From Trichostrongylus colubriformis (Eukaryota > Nematoda > Chromadorea > Rhabditida > Trichostrongylidae): a stretch of DNA of 64,000 nucleotides. The notes under the pieces were generated by a model, which had not been told where the DNA came from, ran no database searches, and saw only the letters and a list, made by a program, of their open reading frames with translations. Shown piece after piece: positions 33,590 to 44,699 of this stretch. A program made the translations under genes and the position numbers. The stretch is from assembly GCA_963978905.1 (NCBI GenBank), contig OZ022261.1:16279475-16343474 (forward strand). Direction: 5' to 3'. Position 1 is the stretch's first letter. Every line of letters starts with the position of its first letter.

Positions 33590-36500
33590 TCAGACAAACC
33601 CTATTCCAGAGTCCTGGCCTGGTCCAATGGAAGGATTAGGAGAAATCTGTTGAAAGATGTGCGATGGCGGAGTAGTACAGCCGGGTCGAAAACTGGATAG
33701 AGCTGGAGCGACGGATGTCAAAGGAGCCGCAAATGATGAAGATGGTTGCAGTGGTAAGGCGGTCGCGGCTCCAAATTCCGAGGACGACGACATCCAATAG
33801 GGCACTCGACAAGTGAACTCCTATGGTATCTCGTAGCTGAAAGCATTTTGAATCAGGTCAGTTCAGCTGAATCGTGGCGATCAGATCAATCATAACTCTT
33901 GAGGTTCGCTGGACAAGGTGCGGGCTGATGGACACTAGTTACCGCTCATCGGTCACTCACGCATATCTCACCGTTGTGCGATGATTTTATATATGAGGAC
34001 TTTATAAAAAGTACGCGACACAAAATTGCATGGTGAATTGCAACTACTCCACTGTAGAAACTATGAAGTGAATGATGGGCAAACGGAACAAAAAGATGGA
34101 TACCGTACCGGGTTTCGTCCGACTTGCAACTGATCGTGGCGTACGGTTGGTCATGGGTTTGCACGTGTATTTGACGATGGGTTCTGAAATGCAGAAATAT
34201 AACCAAGTACCTCGAAGAGGTAGTGCAGTAGGGAATTTATCGTCACAATTACAATTCTAAATGATACAATGCGAAGTTATGCACTGTATGTAAGCTAAGA
34301 TACAGGCCTTTAAAAGGAAGGGTATACGGTGTAAGCCAATACCTCCATGTGTGCCGAACGTTTCGTATTTTTGATATAGTATGCTTGAAGGCTGAGGTTA
34401 TACCTTGCGGTTCGTCCGCTGCGGACGACCCGCACGGTCCACACGATCAAATTATAGCAAAATTGCAGACCGTGACGCAGGCTACACTAACTGCGCACGC
34501 ACTACCAAGCTTTTGGAAGCTTCGGAAACAGCTTCGGAAATGAAAACACGTTAAGCAGCAAACAATTAAACATGCCACACGAACACGCAATCACAAACGA
34601 ATCGAAAAAATGATGCACGATACACAGATGCACATTCAAAAGCTGGGTAGTGCGCACGCAACTGCTGTAGCGTGCGTCGTGGTCGGGAATTTTGCGATAA
34701 TTCGATCGTGTGCACAGTGCGGGTCGTCCGGACCGGCTGGTCCGGACGACCCGCAAGGTATAACCTCAGCCGAAGAGTTACAAATAGCATCTCTCTCAGT
34801 AATCCTGACGAGAAATTGCAGACTGCTCGACCAGGAAATTTTCGGTACACAGTACTGATGCTCTCAAGTAATTAGTATAAATTCAATAAAACAAAGTTAT
34901 ATGCATTACCGTATTCAAAAAATAAAAGAATTCCCTCGAAGTATCTACTAGATTCGAAATGAACAAACCTCTTCCGACGTAGAAAGGCGGCTAGTACAAA
35001 TGTGAATATTGATGCTAAAGTAGCGTATACTGCCAGGACAAAGCCGCCTACCATTCCTGCCAGCATTATACCGCCTCGCAAACGGGACGTTACACACGGT
35101 GAGAAAACGAATGTTTCTCCAAGCGTCTGAAAAGTCACAGACGTAATACACGGAGAGCGACCACAGTGGGAGGTCATCACTTAATCAAGCACCCCAAGTC
35201 ATCTCAGCCAACTTTTCACAAGTCACTCGCCAATTGGCATTTGAGCACTGACGCTGCAAGAGGGGCAGGTACTCGAATTTATGAGTCAGAATATGGTGGA
35301 TTTCGGGTGGAGCACTTAACCGAGTGGTCTACTCAAAGGGTATGGATAGGTCTTTGTATGGCCTGATCCGAAAGCCCCACATAGTCTGTTTTTTGTCAAT
35401 TCTCAAAAACTTCGAAAAATCATCGATTATGAGAAGGGTTTTGGGGCTACAATTCAATTCAACCAATTCCACATGTCGGAGCTACAGGTGAGCGCAAGAT
35501 ACCTATATTTGATGGAACTTTCTAACAATAATTCGATGACGGAGGATGCATACTAAAATAGCCATCAGGATACTGTAATCATTTACCCTTTGCTCGATCA
35601 CGGTCACATTTGACGGATCTGGGCACCATGGACATCGCTCCGTATGTCTCTATGGCCACAAAGGCGTTGAAGCATTTGCCACCGATTTCGATCACTTCCT
35701 TGCCTACATCCTCCTCAAAGAGTGACGGGGTGGTTGCTATTGTCTGATTTCGATCCTAAACCATGAGCCTGTTAGGTCGCTGACATAACTCCTCGTGACA
35801 TTAACAAAAACACTCGTCACTACGCAACGGCAGCTATACAGACGGTATTGACTTGACTAATTACGGTCATTAATGAGTGGGACACAAAATGTTTCAAACT
35901 CACCACGAATGCTCCGCCGAGACGCTCCTCGAATACGCGAATTGACGGCGTTTGATCACAGACACGTTGAAAGCCGTAGATGGGATCAGTACTGACCCCT
36001 TGGCAAGGGATCGCAACATCTTCGGGCGTACCATTCGTCCAGTGCGAGACGAACGGGCGCACAGAATTCTGAAATAGGCATTATTGGAATTTTTCATAAC
36101 TTTAGCTTAACTTCAGCACCCTTAACTTTAGCTCTAACCTTAGTACCGAAGTGAGAGCCAGGATGCCTTTGATAGGAACGTCTGACGGGTCAGTGGACCC
36201 AGGCGGCGCGTGACTAATGCTAGGGAGAAGAAGAAGAAAAGAAAGAAGGATTTCTTCAACTTTGGGCCATTGCCTAATGTTCGAGATACTCGACCTACCT
36301 TTTATGACTTCTTCCTAAAAAATTCTACGAAAAGAAATTTCGGAAACTCATGACAGAATGTGCTCTTTGAAACACGACCCGTTACGATCTCAGCTGATCA
36401 CGCGAAACACTTGAAAGTTCCCAAAAACCCGTTACATGGTGGGGCGGAACATAGTAAATCTCAATTAGCAGTTGCCATTAAAGTACCCTTATTGTGCGGT

Positions 36501-36643
36501 CAGGCTAGAGAATGAACCGATCGATAACTATCAAAATGCGGTAGGTAGAAGAATTGAAAGTAATTGCTTACCTGAACAAAATGTGCGGAAACAGGCCAAC
36601 TAAAGAATATCTTCTCAGTGAACGGAACCATATCTTGTACAAT
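33590..36643 (-). CDS. Single-pass membrane protein of unknown family, partial gene (five exons seen)
   Basis: Minus-strand exons with good splice signals: 36643-36572 (72 nt), 36068-35904 (165 nt), 35743-35587 (157 nt), 35126-34969 (158 nt) and 33836-33590. The first three join in phase 0. The step from the third (phase 1) to the fourth (phase 0) does not fit, so an exon between 35587 and 35126 is probably missing. The first three encode a Cys-containing, probably extracellular region (IPCQG, RVCDQTP, IGGKCFN, VKCDRDR). The fourth holds a hydrophobic span (about 35 residues, LAGMVGGFVLAVYATLASIF) followed by FLRRK. The last encodes a Ser/Pro/Ala-rich tail ending GIGFV and a TGA. A TAG at 33823-33821, five codons into the last exon, would stop translation before that tail. 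I do not recognise the family; 5' exons lie upstream of 36643. Confidence 0.55.
34391..34774. repeat. Foldback MITE inside an intron of the membrane-protein gene
   Basis: The ends GGCTGAGGTTATACCTTGCG (left) and its complement (right) begin ~125-bp inverted arms, 34391-34515 and about 34636-34774. Each arm itself contains a small palindrome around GGACGACCCGC. Short GAA repeats flank both ends, perhaps the target duplication. It lies in the 34968-33837 intron. Confidence 0.75.
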
Positions 36644-36960
36644 CTGTAAATAAACAAAAATATCCAAGTAAGTACTCAAAAAGCGAAAAACTGAGAAATA
36701 GCTTTATTGAATTCTGGAGGTCAGCTGGTACCTTAAATCTCAGTTGAGAGCAGCGGAGGCAGTCAGACAGCCTTCTCGCCAATTCACTCGTACTAGTTCA
36801 GCTGTCATCCAAAAGGGATCCGCTACAGCAATAGGCACCACAAAGCAGGCCGAAGTGAGGGCCACGACGGAGGATGCCTTTGATAGGAACGTCTGACGGC
36901 TCAGTGGACCCACCAGCGGCGCGGGACTAAAGCTAGGGAGAAGAAGGAGAAGAAGAAGAC
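36160..36960 (+). repeat. Two direct copies of a ~90-bp repeat (36160-36240 and 36870-36960)
   Basis: Both copies contain GGATGCCTTTGATAGGAACG, TCTGACGG, CAGTGGACCCA and CTAGGGAGAAGAAG in that order, ending in a GAAGAAG-rich tail. They are about 710 bp apart, same strand. A retroposon 3' end or old duplication; the A/G-rich tail is suggestive but not proof. Confidence 0.6.
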
Positions 36961-37667
36961 AAAGAAGTACAGAAGGAGCGAATCTACGTGCCGCGGTGTC
37001 ACCACCCACTAATACGCAGGTAAGGCGTAGGGGGAATAGCCTGAGTCCGATAGGGACGGGGGGGGGATGATCACTGTCGTAGATCAAAGAGGAACAGAAT
37101 AGCTTCTTGATGACCGGTGCAGTGCGTGGCGATAATTTGATGGAATTGAATGGGAAAGCTGCACGGTCATCTGGCAGCTGTTAATTCCGACATGGTTTGA
37201 TCTCGGGTCTCCTTCATGAATTTCTTCAGACAGGCTTTATGGACTAAGGCCCGTGTGCCCAACATACACCCGCACCGATCCTCTTTAAATGCCCCGCAGC
37301 CCACATAATCGATATATACATCAACTCTTGGTCATCTCACCCTGATAAGTGTCAATTAACAAATAGCTAAACAACTCGAGCTTTTAGAAGGGACCTGGTG
37401 CTGCAGAGCTAGCGCCTCTAGCAGACATATGAATCAAAATAACAGCCTATAGCAACAAAACGCTAATGAAGCGTCATAAGATCGGCTCCACATGATCGCG
37501 GCTCCAAAAGTCTCACTGAAATTGAGACTTCGATGGATCGCTGTGAATCTACGGAAATATTGGTGGAGAGTCGGGTTTTTTGATCCTGTTTCGTGTACGC
37601 ACCATGCATTCGGCTGAGCGTCGAATTCATAGCCCATTTCGACTATTTACACTTTTTCAGAGCCATC

Positions 37668-37801
37668 CAGTGTACAATTTAGTGTTACCAATACCTCTCC
37701 AAGCAAAGCAGTACTTCATTGCAGTGACTAAGGAAATCATTGTCGATCCGGAAATCCGAGAAGAACTTATCAAACATGTGTTCGTAGAATATACCAAATA
37801 A
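37668..37801 (+). CDS. Possible terminal exon, unknown protein
   Basis: A strong acceptor (TTACACTTTTTCAG) precedes 44 codons that read like conserved protein (YNLVLPIPLQAKQYF, then VTKEIIVDPEIREELIKHV), ending EYTK and TAA. Codon use and the absence of low complexity suggest real coding sequence. No upstream plus-strand exon was found, so it is an orphan exon or a fragment. Family not recognised. Confidence 0.35.
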
Positions 37802-39020
37802 GAAATTTTACAAGTTTTAAAAAAAATAGGGAAGAGTGGGTGCTATGTGAGTTAGAGGGGGGGCCAGCGCACTGTGCTCTGCGTCTCTAACGCTAGGCAA
37901 GAGCGCAGAGAAGTCATAGCGCTAGCCGAATTGGGTTCGAATTCTGCACAGAAACGATTATGATGGAGCAAACTTGTACTTTTTTTCATTCTATGTAGGC
38001 CTAAGCCTTGGAAAAGGGGTTTCCTTTTCCCCAGGCTTAGGCGGATACGCGTCAGTGATTGTTTGGTCCAGTTGAAGCAATTTTTTTTAATGTACTAATG
38101 GAAGATCGTTTTCTCAGTTAGTTAGCTGTATCTAGGCATAAAACGACCTTGGGAGTGTCTACAAGCAAAAACTGTGTGCGTCTTACGCTTTTGTCGAGTG
38201 GCCTCCCTAACTCACATAGCACCGAGTGATCAGATGTTGAAATGTGCAAAAAACTTCTGCAGATATAAAAAGATGGGGAATTTGAACACGAAGAGTTTAT
38301 GCTCGATCGATCGAAGCATCGATTAGGACCAGAAGAACTTGTCGTAGGTTACGTATATATATACGTTATAACCCATTTGCACTCGGAGTATTGAAAATGC
38401 GTATTCTATAGTCGTATACACTGTAACACCGTCTTGATCTGAATAAATATAGACGGAGGATTACTGGAATGGTGTGCTGTCGCAATTGCGACCCGGCTAT
38501 CGCTTGGCTTTATACGTAATACCCACACTATATTAACACCATTGTATCTGCTCGAGACATAGTATCACTTACTCAAAATGAGTGTTAACATATTAGTGAG
38601 GGCGTTGAATCCAAATCGCGGGCAGATTTGATGCGGTTTAAAAAAAGTGAAAGTGGCATCGGCATACGGTACACCTGACTGAGGTGGCCTACGGGTCTTT
38701 TAGGGTCCTTTTCCTTTTTTTTCAAGTTTTTATGTTTTATCCATTCATTTTTGGTCATTTTTTGATTGGTGGGCAGAAAAATGGCTTTTGTAAGTGTCTT
38801 GTGTTATGGATGGGTTTTAATGTGTAGAGGTTGTAAAGGCTTTTGCTGGTTTTCTCACATGTGTAGAAGCGATTTTTTTGCGGATATTGCGACACTTTCG
38901 TTTCGTTGTGGTGCACTGCTGATTGCTGCTTCGTGATTTTCGAATAGTCTTCCGTGGATAGGTTACTGGTAGCTAAGTTCACTTAGAATTCTTGTTTCAG
39001 GTACAAGTGGCTGCACAAGA
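37802..39020. other. Stretch without recognised gene, with one repeat end
   Basis: Contains a short hairpin near 37998-38042 (GCCTAAGCC..GGCTTAGGC) and, at 38395-38523, a copy of one end of the 20.3-21.0 kb element including its perfect 18-bp terminus at 38506-38523. No coding motif. Confidence 0.45.
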
Positions 39021-39028
39021 TGCCTCTC

Positions 39029-39107
39029 AAGCTCTGTTTGATCTGGAAGACCAGTCAATAAAGTGTCGTCTTGACTATTGACTGGCTTTCCAGATCAATC
39101 AGAGCTT
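39029..39107 (+). ncRNA. Pre-miRNA-like hairpin (candidate)
   Basis: The 5' arm 39029-39060 (starts AAGCTCTG, ends CAGTCAATA) pairs with the 3' arm 39076-39107 (starts TATTGACTGG, ends AGAGCTT). Over 32 positions there are two mismatches and one G-U pair; the loop is 15 nt. Size and pairing fit a microRNA precursor, but an old MITE tip would look the same. No expression data. Confidence 0.35.
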
Positions 39108-39109
39108 TA

Positions 39110-41148
39110 CATCGTTGGACTTTAGGCAAGATATTTTTGCCATCTTTTTTTTCATTACTATCTTATATATCATTTGGCGGAACCATTTTATGCTTGTGCA
39201 CTTAGTGGGCCGATATGCCACTGAAATCAATAGTGAGGGAATTTTTACGTTTTTCGCTTTGTCGTGCTTCAACGTCTTCAATGGACTTTACCCGTCATTC
39301 AGTCCTTGTTTTGAGCGTATGGCCACATTTCTTAGAGAAGTCGAGAAGCATCAGGCATTTTGCAAATCGTACAATCGGAAAATCGAGTGCGACGCATGAG
39401 GTGCGCGAGGAGTTTCCATCGGAAATTGTAAAATAGCTGGTTTGGTGCTAATATAGTTGTGGTAGACCACTCCTCGGCGTCCGGTCCTATTTTTGCCTTG
39501 GTTTTTGCCTGAGCCTTAGTTTAAGATGATGGTCCTACCCTCCTAATCTAAGGCTCAGAGAAAAACACACATTTGAGAGTACACACTGATGACTGTGGAG
39601 CAGTTTCGAACGAGGGATGACAGCGCGACAGTAAGTTTCCCCCTCCCCCTACCTACATCAACACCGGTATTTTTGGTTGGGCGGGTTTGACTCTTGACTA
39701 GACTTTCGATTTGACTAGACGCTCTTATCGAATTTGATGTCTTCAGGGCCTTCTTTAGCACGAAACGTGTTAATAAGATAGTAAATGAGGTCGTTATCGT
39801 GAGCTAGAGGAAGAAGATTCACCTTAGTAGCTCTAGAAGCTCGCGTGATCATCCGGCTGGGTCTGATCGTGAGGTGGAGATGGAGGAAGGAAAGTACCAG
39901 CTATGTTAAAACGGTCATTAGGTATCCGCGACTTGTAACAAAGCAGCGTTGCGGGCTGGTAAAGGCAAAAACGCAAGTGAAAGGGCGAAAGACGTCACTA
40001 GTATCACTCGTCTATGAAAATATGCAGTTTCCACAGCCGTAGTTTCGCAGGGTATAGCCGCAGCCTAAGGCTTATTTTTTTTAAGAATTTTAATGATCAG
40101 ATTCTGCTGTGCATCGCGGTGTGGTTTAAGATGTGGTGTATTCCCTTTGTTTCATTATCGGATATGTAATGTAAACTAACAATAAATCGCTTAATATCAT
40201 TATATTTACTGTATTTTAAATCGATAAATTGTTAATCGAAATCGATAAATACAACGATAGTAGGTGGAACACAAGTACCTCGGAATCCCGTTTTGCGGTG
40301 TCTCAAGCAAGTCGCAGTACTTCACTTAATTCAATGGCCACGAAAAAACGCGCTCGTGCAAAAGCAAGTTCGACATCTCTGTGGGAATGTGTACGCTATA
40401 ACGAGCAGTCTTTGGCATTCTGTTGTAAATATGAGCTATCATTGAAGTTTTTGGAGATAGTCGAATAGTATGTGTGACGGGTGTAACGAATAATGTTTAT
40501 TACAATAATAATAAAGTCAAGTCCGACTTGTATTAACAAGATTACACACAATTCTAGGAAAGGATTTGGAGAGAGAGATGACGAGAATGATATAAAAGAC
40601 GAAGCATCCTCTTAGGATTCTTCCTGAAACCTTGGAGAGCTCGGAGAACCCGAAACTCGGAGAACCCGAAGAACTTTTTTGCAACTGCACCGATCTAAGA
40701 GAAATTTTAGTATGTTGTACTTGGAGACACTGCATACTTAATATACTATTTTGGCGATCAACGGTGTAGGTTACGTGGTTATATGAAATTTTTTGTTTTT
40801 GGAGTGCCATCGCTATGCCGTCTCGCTGTGCCGCTGTCATCAAAAGTCCTGGTCTTTCTCCAAAATATTAATGTTCTCTGAGGCTTGCTCGTTTTGTTTT
40901 TGTAAAGAAAGCCCTTTCTCACGGCCAAGCCTTTTACTTTTTTTTGGTGCTTTTTTGGTCTTGTAGTGAATTCTTGTAAAAACCATGAAAAGTGTCAAGC
41001 GGCACTCAAGTAGAAGGAAGTGTTGGCAGTAGGCTCAGGCACCACATATCACAATTTTGTCAAATTTGGTCAAGTAGAAAAAAAGATATGACAAAAAAGT
41101 TTTGGCCGAAGACTTTTGAGCGCTACTGCATATATGTAGTGAAACTTG
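39110..41148. other. Stretch without recognised gene
   Basis: Short open frames overlap on both strands without motifs. A small hairpin lies near 39499-39556 (CTGAGCCTTAG/CTAAGGCTCAG). GAGCGCTACTGCATATA near 41118-41135 resembles the outer end of the Tc1-like element at 29935-29952, so an eroded relative may end here. Confidence 0.4.
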
Positions 41149-41150
41149 TT

Positions 41151-41608
41151 ACGCATCTATAGGTAAAACTGTCCTTCATCTCCCGAATAACCTTTTTCGG
41201 CAAAATAAATATATCGAAGGTCAATGTCATCTTCATTACCGAAGGCTTTTTTTTGAATGGCGTTAGATAGGGAAGGGAAAACATGATAATCCGATGGAGC
41301 AATATCAGTGCTATAAGGTGGATGGGGTAGCACTTCTCATTCAAGCTCGAGAATTTTTTGGCGAGTCTTCCCCTTCCCACATATTGAAAAAGTGACTCGC
41401 CGAAAAATTCTTGAGCTTTAATGAAAAGTGCTACCCCACCCACCTTATAGCACAGATCTTTTTCCATCGAATTATCATCCTTTCCCTTCCCTATCTAATG
41501 CCATTCAAAAAAAGCCTTCGGTAATGAAAATGACATTGACCTTTGACATACTAATTTTGCCGAAAAGGTTATCCGGGAGATGAAGGGCAATAATAACTAT
41601 AGATGCGT
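41151..41608. repeat. Palindrome built from two inverted mariner transposase fragments
   Basis: Arms 41151-41367 and 41394-41608 are near-complete inverted copies with a 26-base loop. The minus strand of the left arm translates to LPHPPYSTDIAPSDYHVF..SLSNAI, the conserved C-terminal block of mariner transposases with its last catalytic Asp, followed by ..FAEKGYSGDEGQF. The right arm encodes the same on the plus strand. The whole is a foldback derived from a transposase gene, not an intact transposon. Confidence 0.8.
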
Positions 41609-41787
41609 GAGAATTTAAGTGCTACATAAATATATATTTAGAGAAGAAATTGCTGAAATGCACTTTTGAAGGAAAAAGCAAGTTTTTAAAAACGGAAGAA
41701 CTTTCCCGACAACCTAATAGAAGCCCACACTTGTGATGGTTAGGTATTTCATTTCCATCTCACACGCTCCATTCCCACAGTTGCGTT

Positions 41788-42010
41788 CACTGTGGGGTGC
41801 CGTGTTAAGGAAACAATCAGCAGAAGAATGGAAGTGTGGCATTGTCAACCGTGTGAGAGAGTGACCAACCAGGAGCGCACACCTGTGATGCTCAGGCTTC
41901 GGCCCATCACCACCTATTGTCTTTACTGCGGGGTGCTGTGTAACAACGAGACAAGCAGTAGAATATATAGAAGTGAGTAGTGCCAACCGCGTGAGTGATG
42001 ACCAACCAGA
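41788..42010 (+). repeat. Two ~85-bp degenerate direct repeats
   Basis: 41788-41872 and 41925-42010 share GGGGTGCYGTGT, AGCAGAAGAAT/AGCAGTAGAAT, AACCGYGTGAG and GTGACCAACCAG/ATGACCAACCAG in order. The period is about 138 bp. Immediately followed by the single arm of foldback family A. Confidence 0.5.
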
Positions 42011-42019
42011 AACAAAAGG

Positions 42020-42200
42020 CGGCGGACAACGGGACAGGCTTTTATTCGGAGGCCCAGCCCACCCGTACGTACTTGGTGGTACTGTATCTTAGCCGGATTC
42101 ACATTTTTTCGCGTGAAATGCATGAGGCCCACATTAGGCAAGTACAGCATACATATATGGCAACACAAATACTCATTTTTCCGTGGACGATTTCTTCAAA
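42020..42200 (+). repeat. Single arm of foldback family A
   Basis: Matches the right arm of the 31.1-31.5 kb foldback: GGCTTTTATTCGGAGGCC, CCCACCCGTACGTACTT, CTTAGCCGGATTCA, TTTTTTCGCG, GCCCACATTAGGCAA and TTTCCGTGGACGATT in the same order. The opposite arm is missing. Confidence 0.7.
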
Positions 42201-42210
42201 GTTAACCCAG

Positions 42211-44090
42211 ACCCATGTGGGAGGGGATCGCATCGCCCTTGCCCATTTTTCGACACCGCGCTTTCTGTGGAGCAGACGACTGGACCGCTGCAGGAACTCA
42301 CGCGAACAGTCGACAAGGAGGCTCGACAAATAGACCATTCGCCGAAGAGTTACTGATCTTTTTGATTTGCGTAATAATGTTTTTCCCGAAAATGTATAGA
42401 AAGGGGTAAGCTCAGCCACATTTGCGTTTTTCAATGTTTCAATGATTATTATTTACATTTATTGTTTTTTTTTTGCAATTTGTTGTTGAATTCTCTAAGG
42501 ACATTTAGATGTTTGAATAAGCTATTCTAAGGATGTACGTTCTATTGTGGCTTTAAATTAGGTTCTTATTTTCATTGCACTTGTTAATTCAGTGGATTAA
42601 GGTTTACCTGTCGATGTAGACTATGTTTTCTTACGGTAGGATACTGACTGAACTCCATCCTTTTATTTCTGAGGTGCTAGGAAGTACCTGTGAGCTCTGC
42701 CAGTAGATTGTGAGTGCCCGTGAGTGATTGTGTGCATGGATGTTTGAGGAAAAAGGCGTCAAGCATGCAAAGTCTTCATCTTCTTTGAAGTGAAGGACCT
42801 TTAATGATAGCAAGTTGAAAGCTCTGGGAAATCTTCTACCTTCAGAGATCCCACACGGTACCAGCTCCTTGCGTCTTGAGAGGAATTCCAAACGACTAGT
42901 ACTTGCCGCCCTGCTCGCCGCGGGCGGTCGCGCGGAAATTCGACCTATCGACCCCCACCCGGGACTTCTTTCTAGGAGAAGAGAAATGGAAGGAGGGGCC
43001 GAAGAGTATCCAGTGAAGATTCGTGGATCATGTACACGAGACTCATTAGGACCACAGAAAGGGCAAGTGGAGGGGGCGAAAGAGATAGGGTTTGAATGGA
43101 AATTGTGGGCTATAGGTTGCGATTTATTACCTTTTGAATCAGGAGCCTCATGAGGGGAGGAGCGAGGGTGGGGGGGAGGGGGTATGTAGTGTTGGGGTGG
43201 TGGATCGCGGCGCGCAGCAAGTATGCAAGTCACCCACGTGTTGTGATGTCGATGAGGGATGTAGATTGGAGAACAATGAATCAACAATAACCCTATCAAA
43301 CAGCCAAATCCTGAAATACCGGCTCATACCATACCAATGCAATCATCAATTCAATCCACCATGTTATTCTTTTCCTTGATGCTATTGATATGGGCGGACA
43401 TAACTTAAGTATTAAAAGCAAAAGTGATAAGTAAAATACCGGCATAACTTAAGTAGGAAAAGTAAAAGTAATGAATAAGGTAATCTTCAAACATGCCATG
43501 AGAAGTGTTGACCTCCGTGCACCGCGGTCGGCAATTCCTTCACCTTTCATCACATCTGTGATGTCGATGATCCACGTTCGTTCTGATCCATAATAAACGG
43601 TATGCGTGTCCAGCTCTTCTCGCCTTCCTCTATTTCTTTTTAATAGTCATAAATGCCCTCAGATAGGATGCTTCTCCAACTATTCCTTGTCGTCTTATAA
43701 TTCTGGGAGACAATCTTAGCATTGCATGCCACTTCGCCTTTCCTCAAGGATCGATAGTTTGGGCATTTCCAGGCGACGCAGAAGGAGCATCTCATATAGC
43801 CCTACTTCTCTCTAATCATCATTGTTATTACTGAGCTTGACCCTTGTTCTTTACTCACTGGCGGTTCAGGGACATGCAATCGTTATTCTAATATTTCCCT
43901 CTCGTTTTCAGCTTTGGTGTTTCATAACGAAACTTGCCTATTAATGGTATCCTCGCACCCAGATTCTTGCATGACATCGTCATCAGATTCTTGGAAAATA
44001 ACTCCGTCTTCTAATCAAGGAGGCCTTTCGTTGTTATCGCAGTGGGAATGCTTAGCTGCCGATGTTTCAAAGTCGTGTGCCTCTTCTTGT
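42211..44090. other. Stretch without recognised gene
   Basis: A 222-codon open frame on the minus strand (43299-42631) is the longest but shows no motif and overlaps a 112-codon plus-strand frame; I do not call it. About 42905-42945 (GCTCGCCGCGGGCGGTCGCGCGGAAAT) resembles one end of the GC-rich MITE at 26.7 kb and may be a fragment of it. Confidence 0.35.
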
Positions 44091-44114
44091 TGCCACAATA
44101 ATTTTGGGACTCCT

Positions 44115-44670
44115 CACTACATGTCGAAGTCGAAGAGATCTTCGCGATCGTTATCAGTGGATAGAGCAGGCGATATTGGTTTTTCAACAGTGGAGCTGTT
44201 TGGAGTCTCTTTGTCGATGATGGTGTTCTTTAACAGATTCATGTATGCGCCTGATTTCTTCTCGCTGCTTTTTCCATCTGTTGGTGCAGGCTTTCTACTC
44301 CTTCCACTGATAGCTGGTCGTTGAGGCCCATAATATAATTTTGGTGCCGACCGAAATCCACGAATTTTCTTCCATTCTCACTATAAGAGCCTTACCCCGT
44401 CTATCGATTTCAACTTTCCGTCGGAAATGCTTTAAGAACTCGAATTCAATGTGTAGGAACTCCGATGCGAAGTTCGGATCGAGGGAGACTACCATGATTT
44501 CGTGGTCGAAGAACTTGTCCCTGGACGTCACTAATGCATCAGCCGCGAGAATCAGAAGTTCACAGGCTCATAACCTAGGGATAATTTTTCAACAGCGGTT
44601 GTGCAATTTCTCAAGTACTTGATAGATGCACTTCCTGCATATGGCACCTATAGAGGGTCGCCTTCATCAT
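44115..44670 (-). pseudogene. Decayed coding sequence of an unrecognised protein
   Basis: A continuous minus-strand frame from about 44670 to 44330 reads like a real protein: ICRKCIYQVLEKLHNRC, ELLILAADALVTSRDKFF, DHEIMVVSLDPNFASEF, FEFLKHFRRKVEIDRRGKAL, ENSWISVGTKIIL. Two TGA codons interrupt it early (after NRC and PRL). Around 44310 the frame shifts, and the new frame runs KPAPTDGKSSEKKSGAY to DREDLFDFDM and a stop near 44115. Lesions: two stops and one frameshift. I do not recognise the family. It could be a gene remnant or part of an unknown transposon. Confidence 0.4.
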
Positions 44671-44699
44671 TGCAAAAAACCTGGGGCCTATTCTCGCGA

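Noticed and set aside
37933..37944. B-box-like GGGTTCGAATTC as a tRNA or SINE promoter
   Set aside because: No convincing A box or cloverleaf at the right distance.
42631..43299. 222-codon minus-strand open frame
   Set aside because: No domain, rich in Ser/Pro/His, overlaps an open frame on the other strand and has no splice context. Likely chance in a GC-rich patch.
43914..44324. 136-codon plus-strand open frame
   Set aside because: The opposite strand here reads as protein (the decayed block ending DLFDFDM), so this is its shadow.
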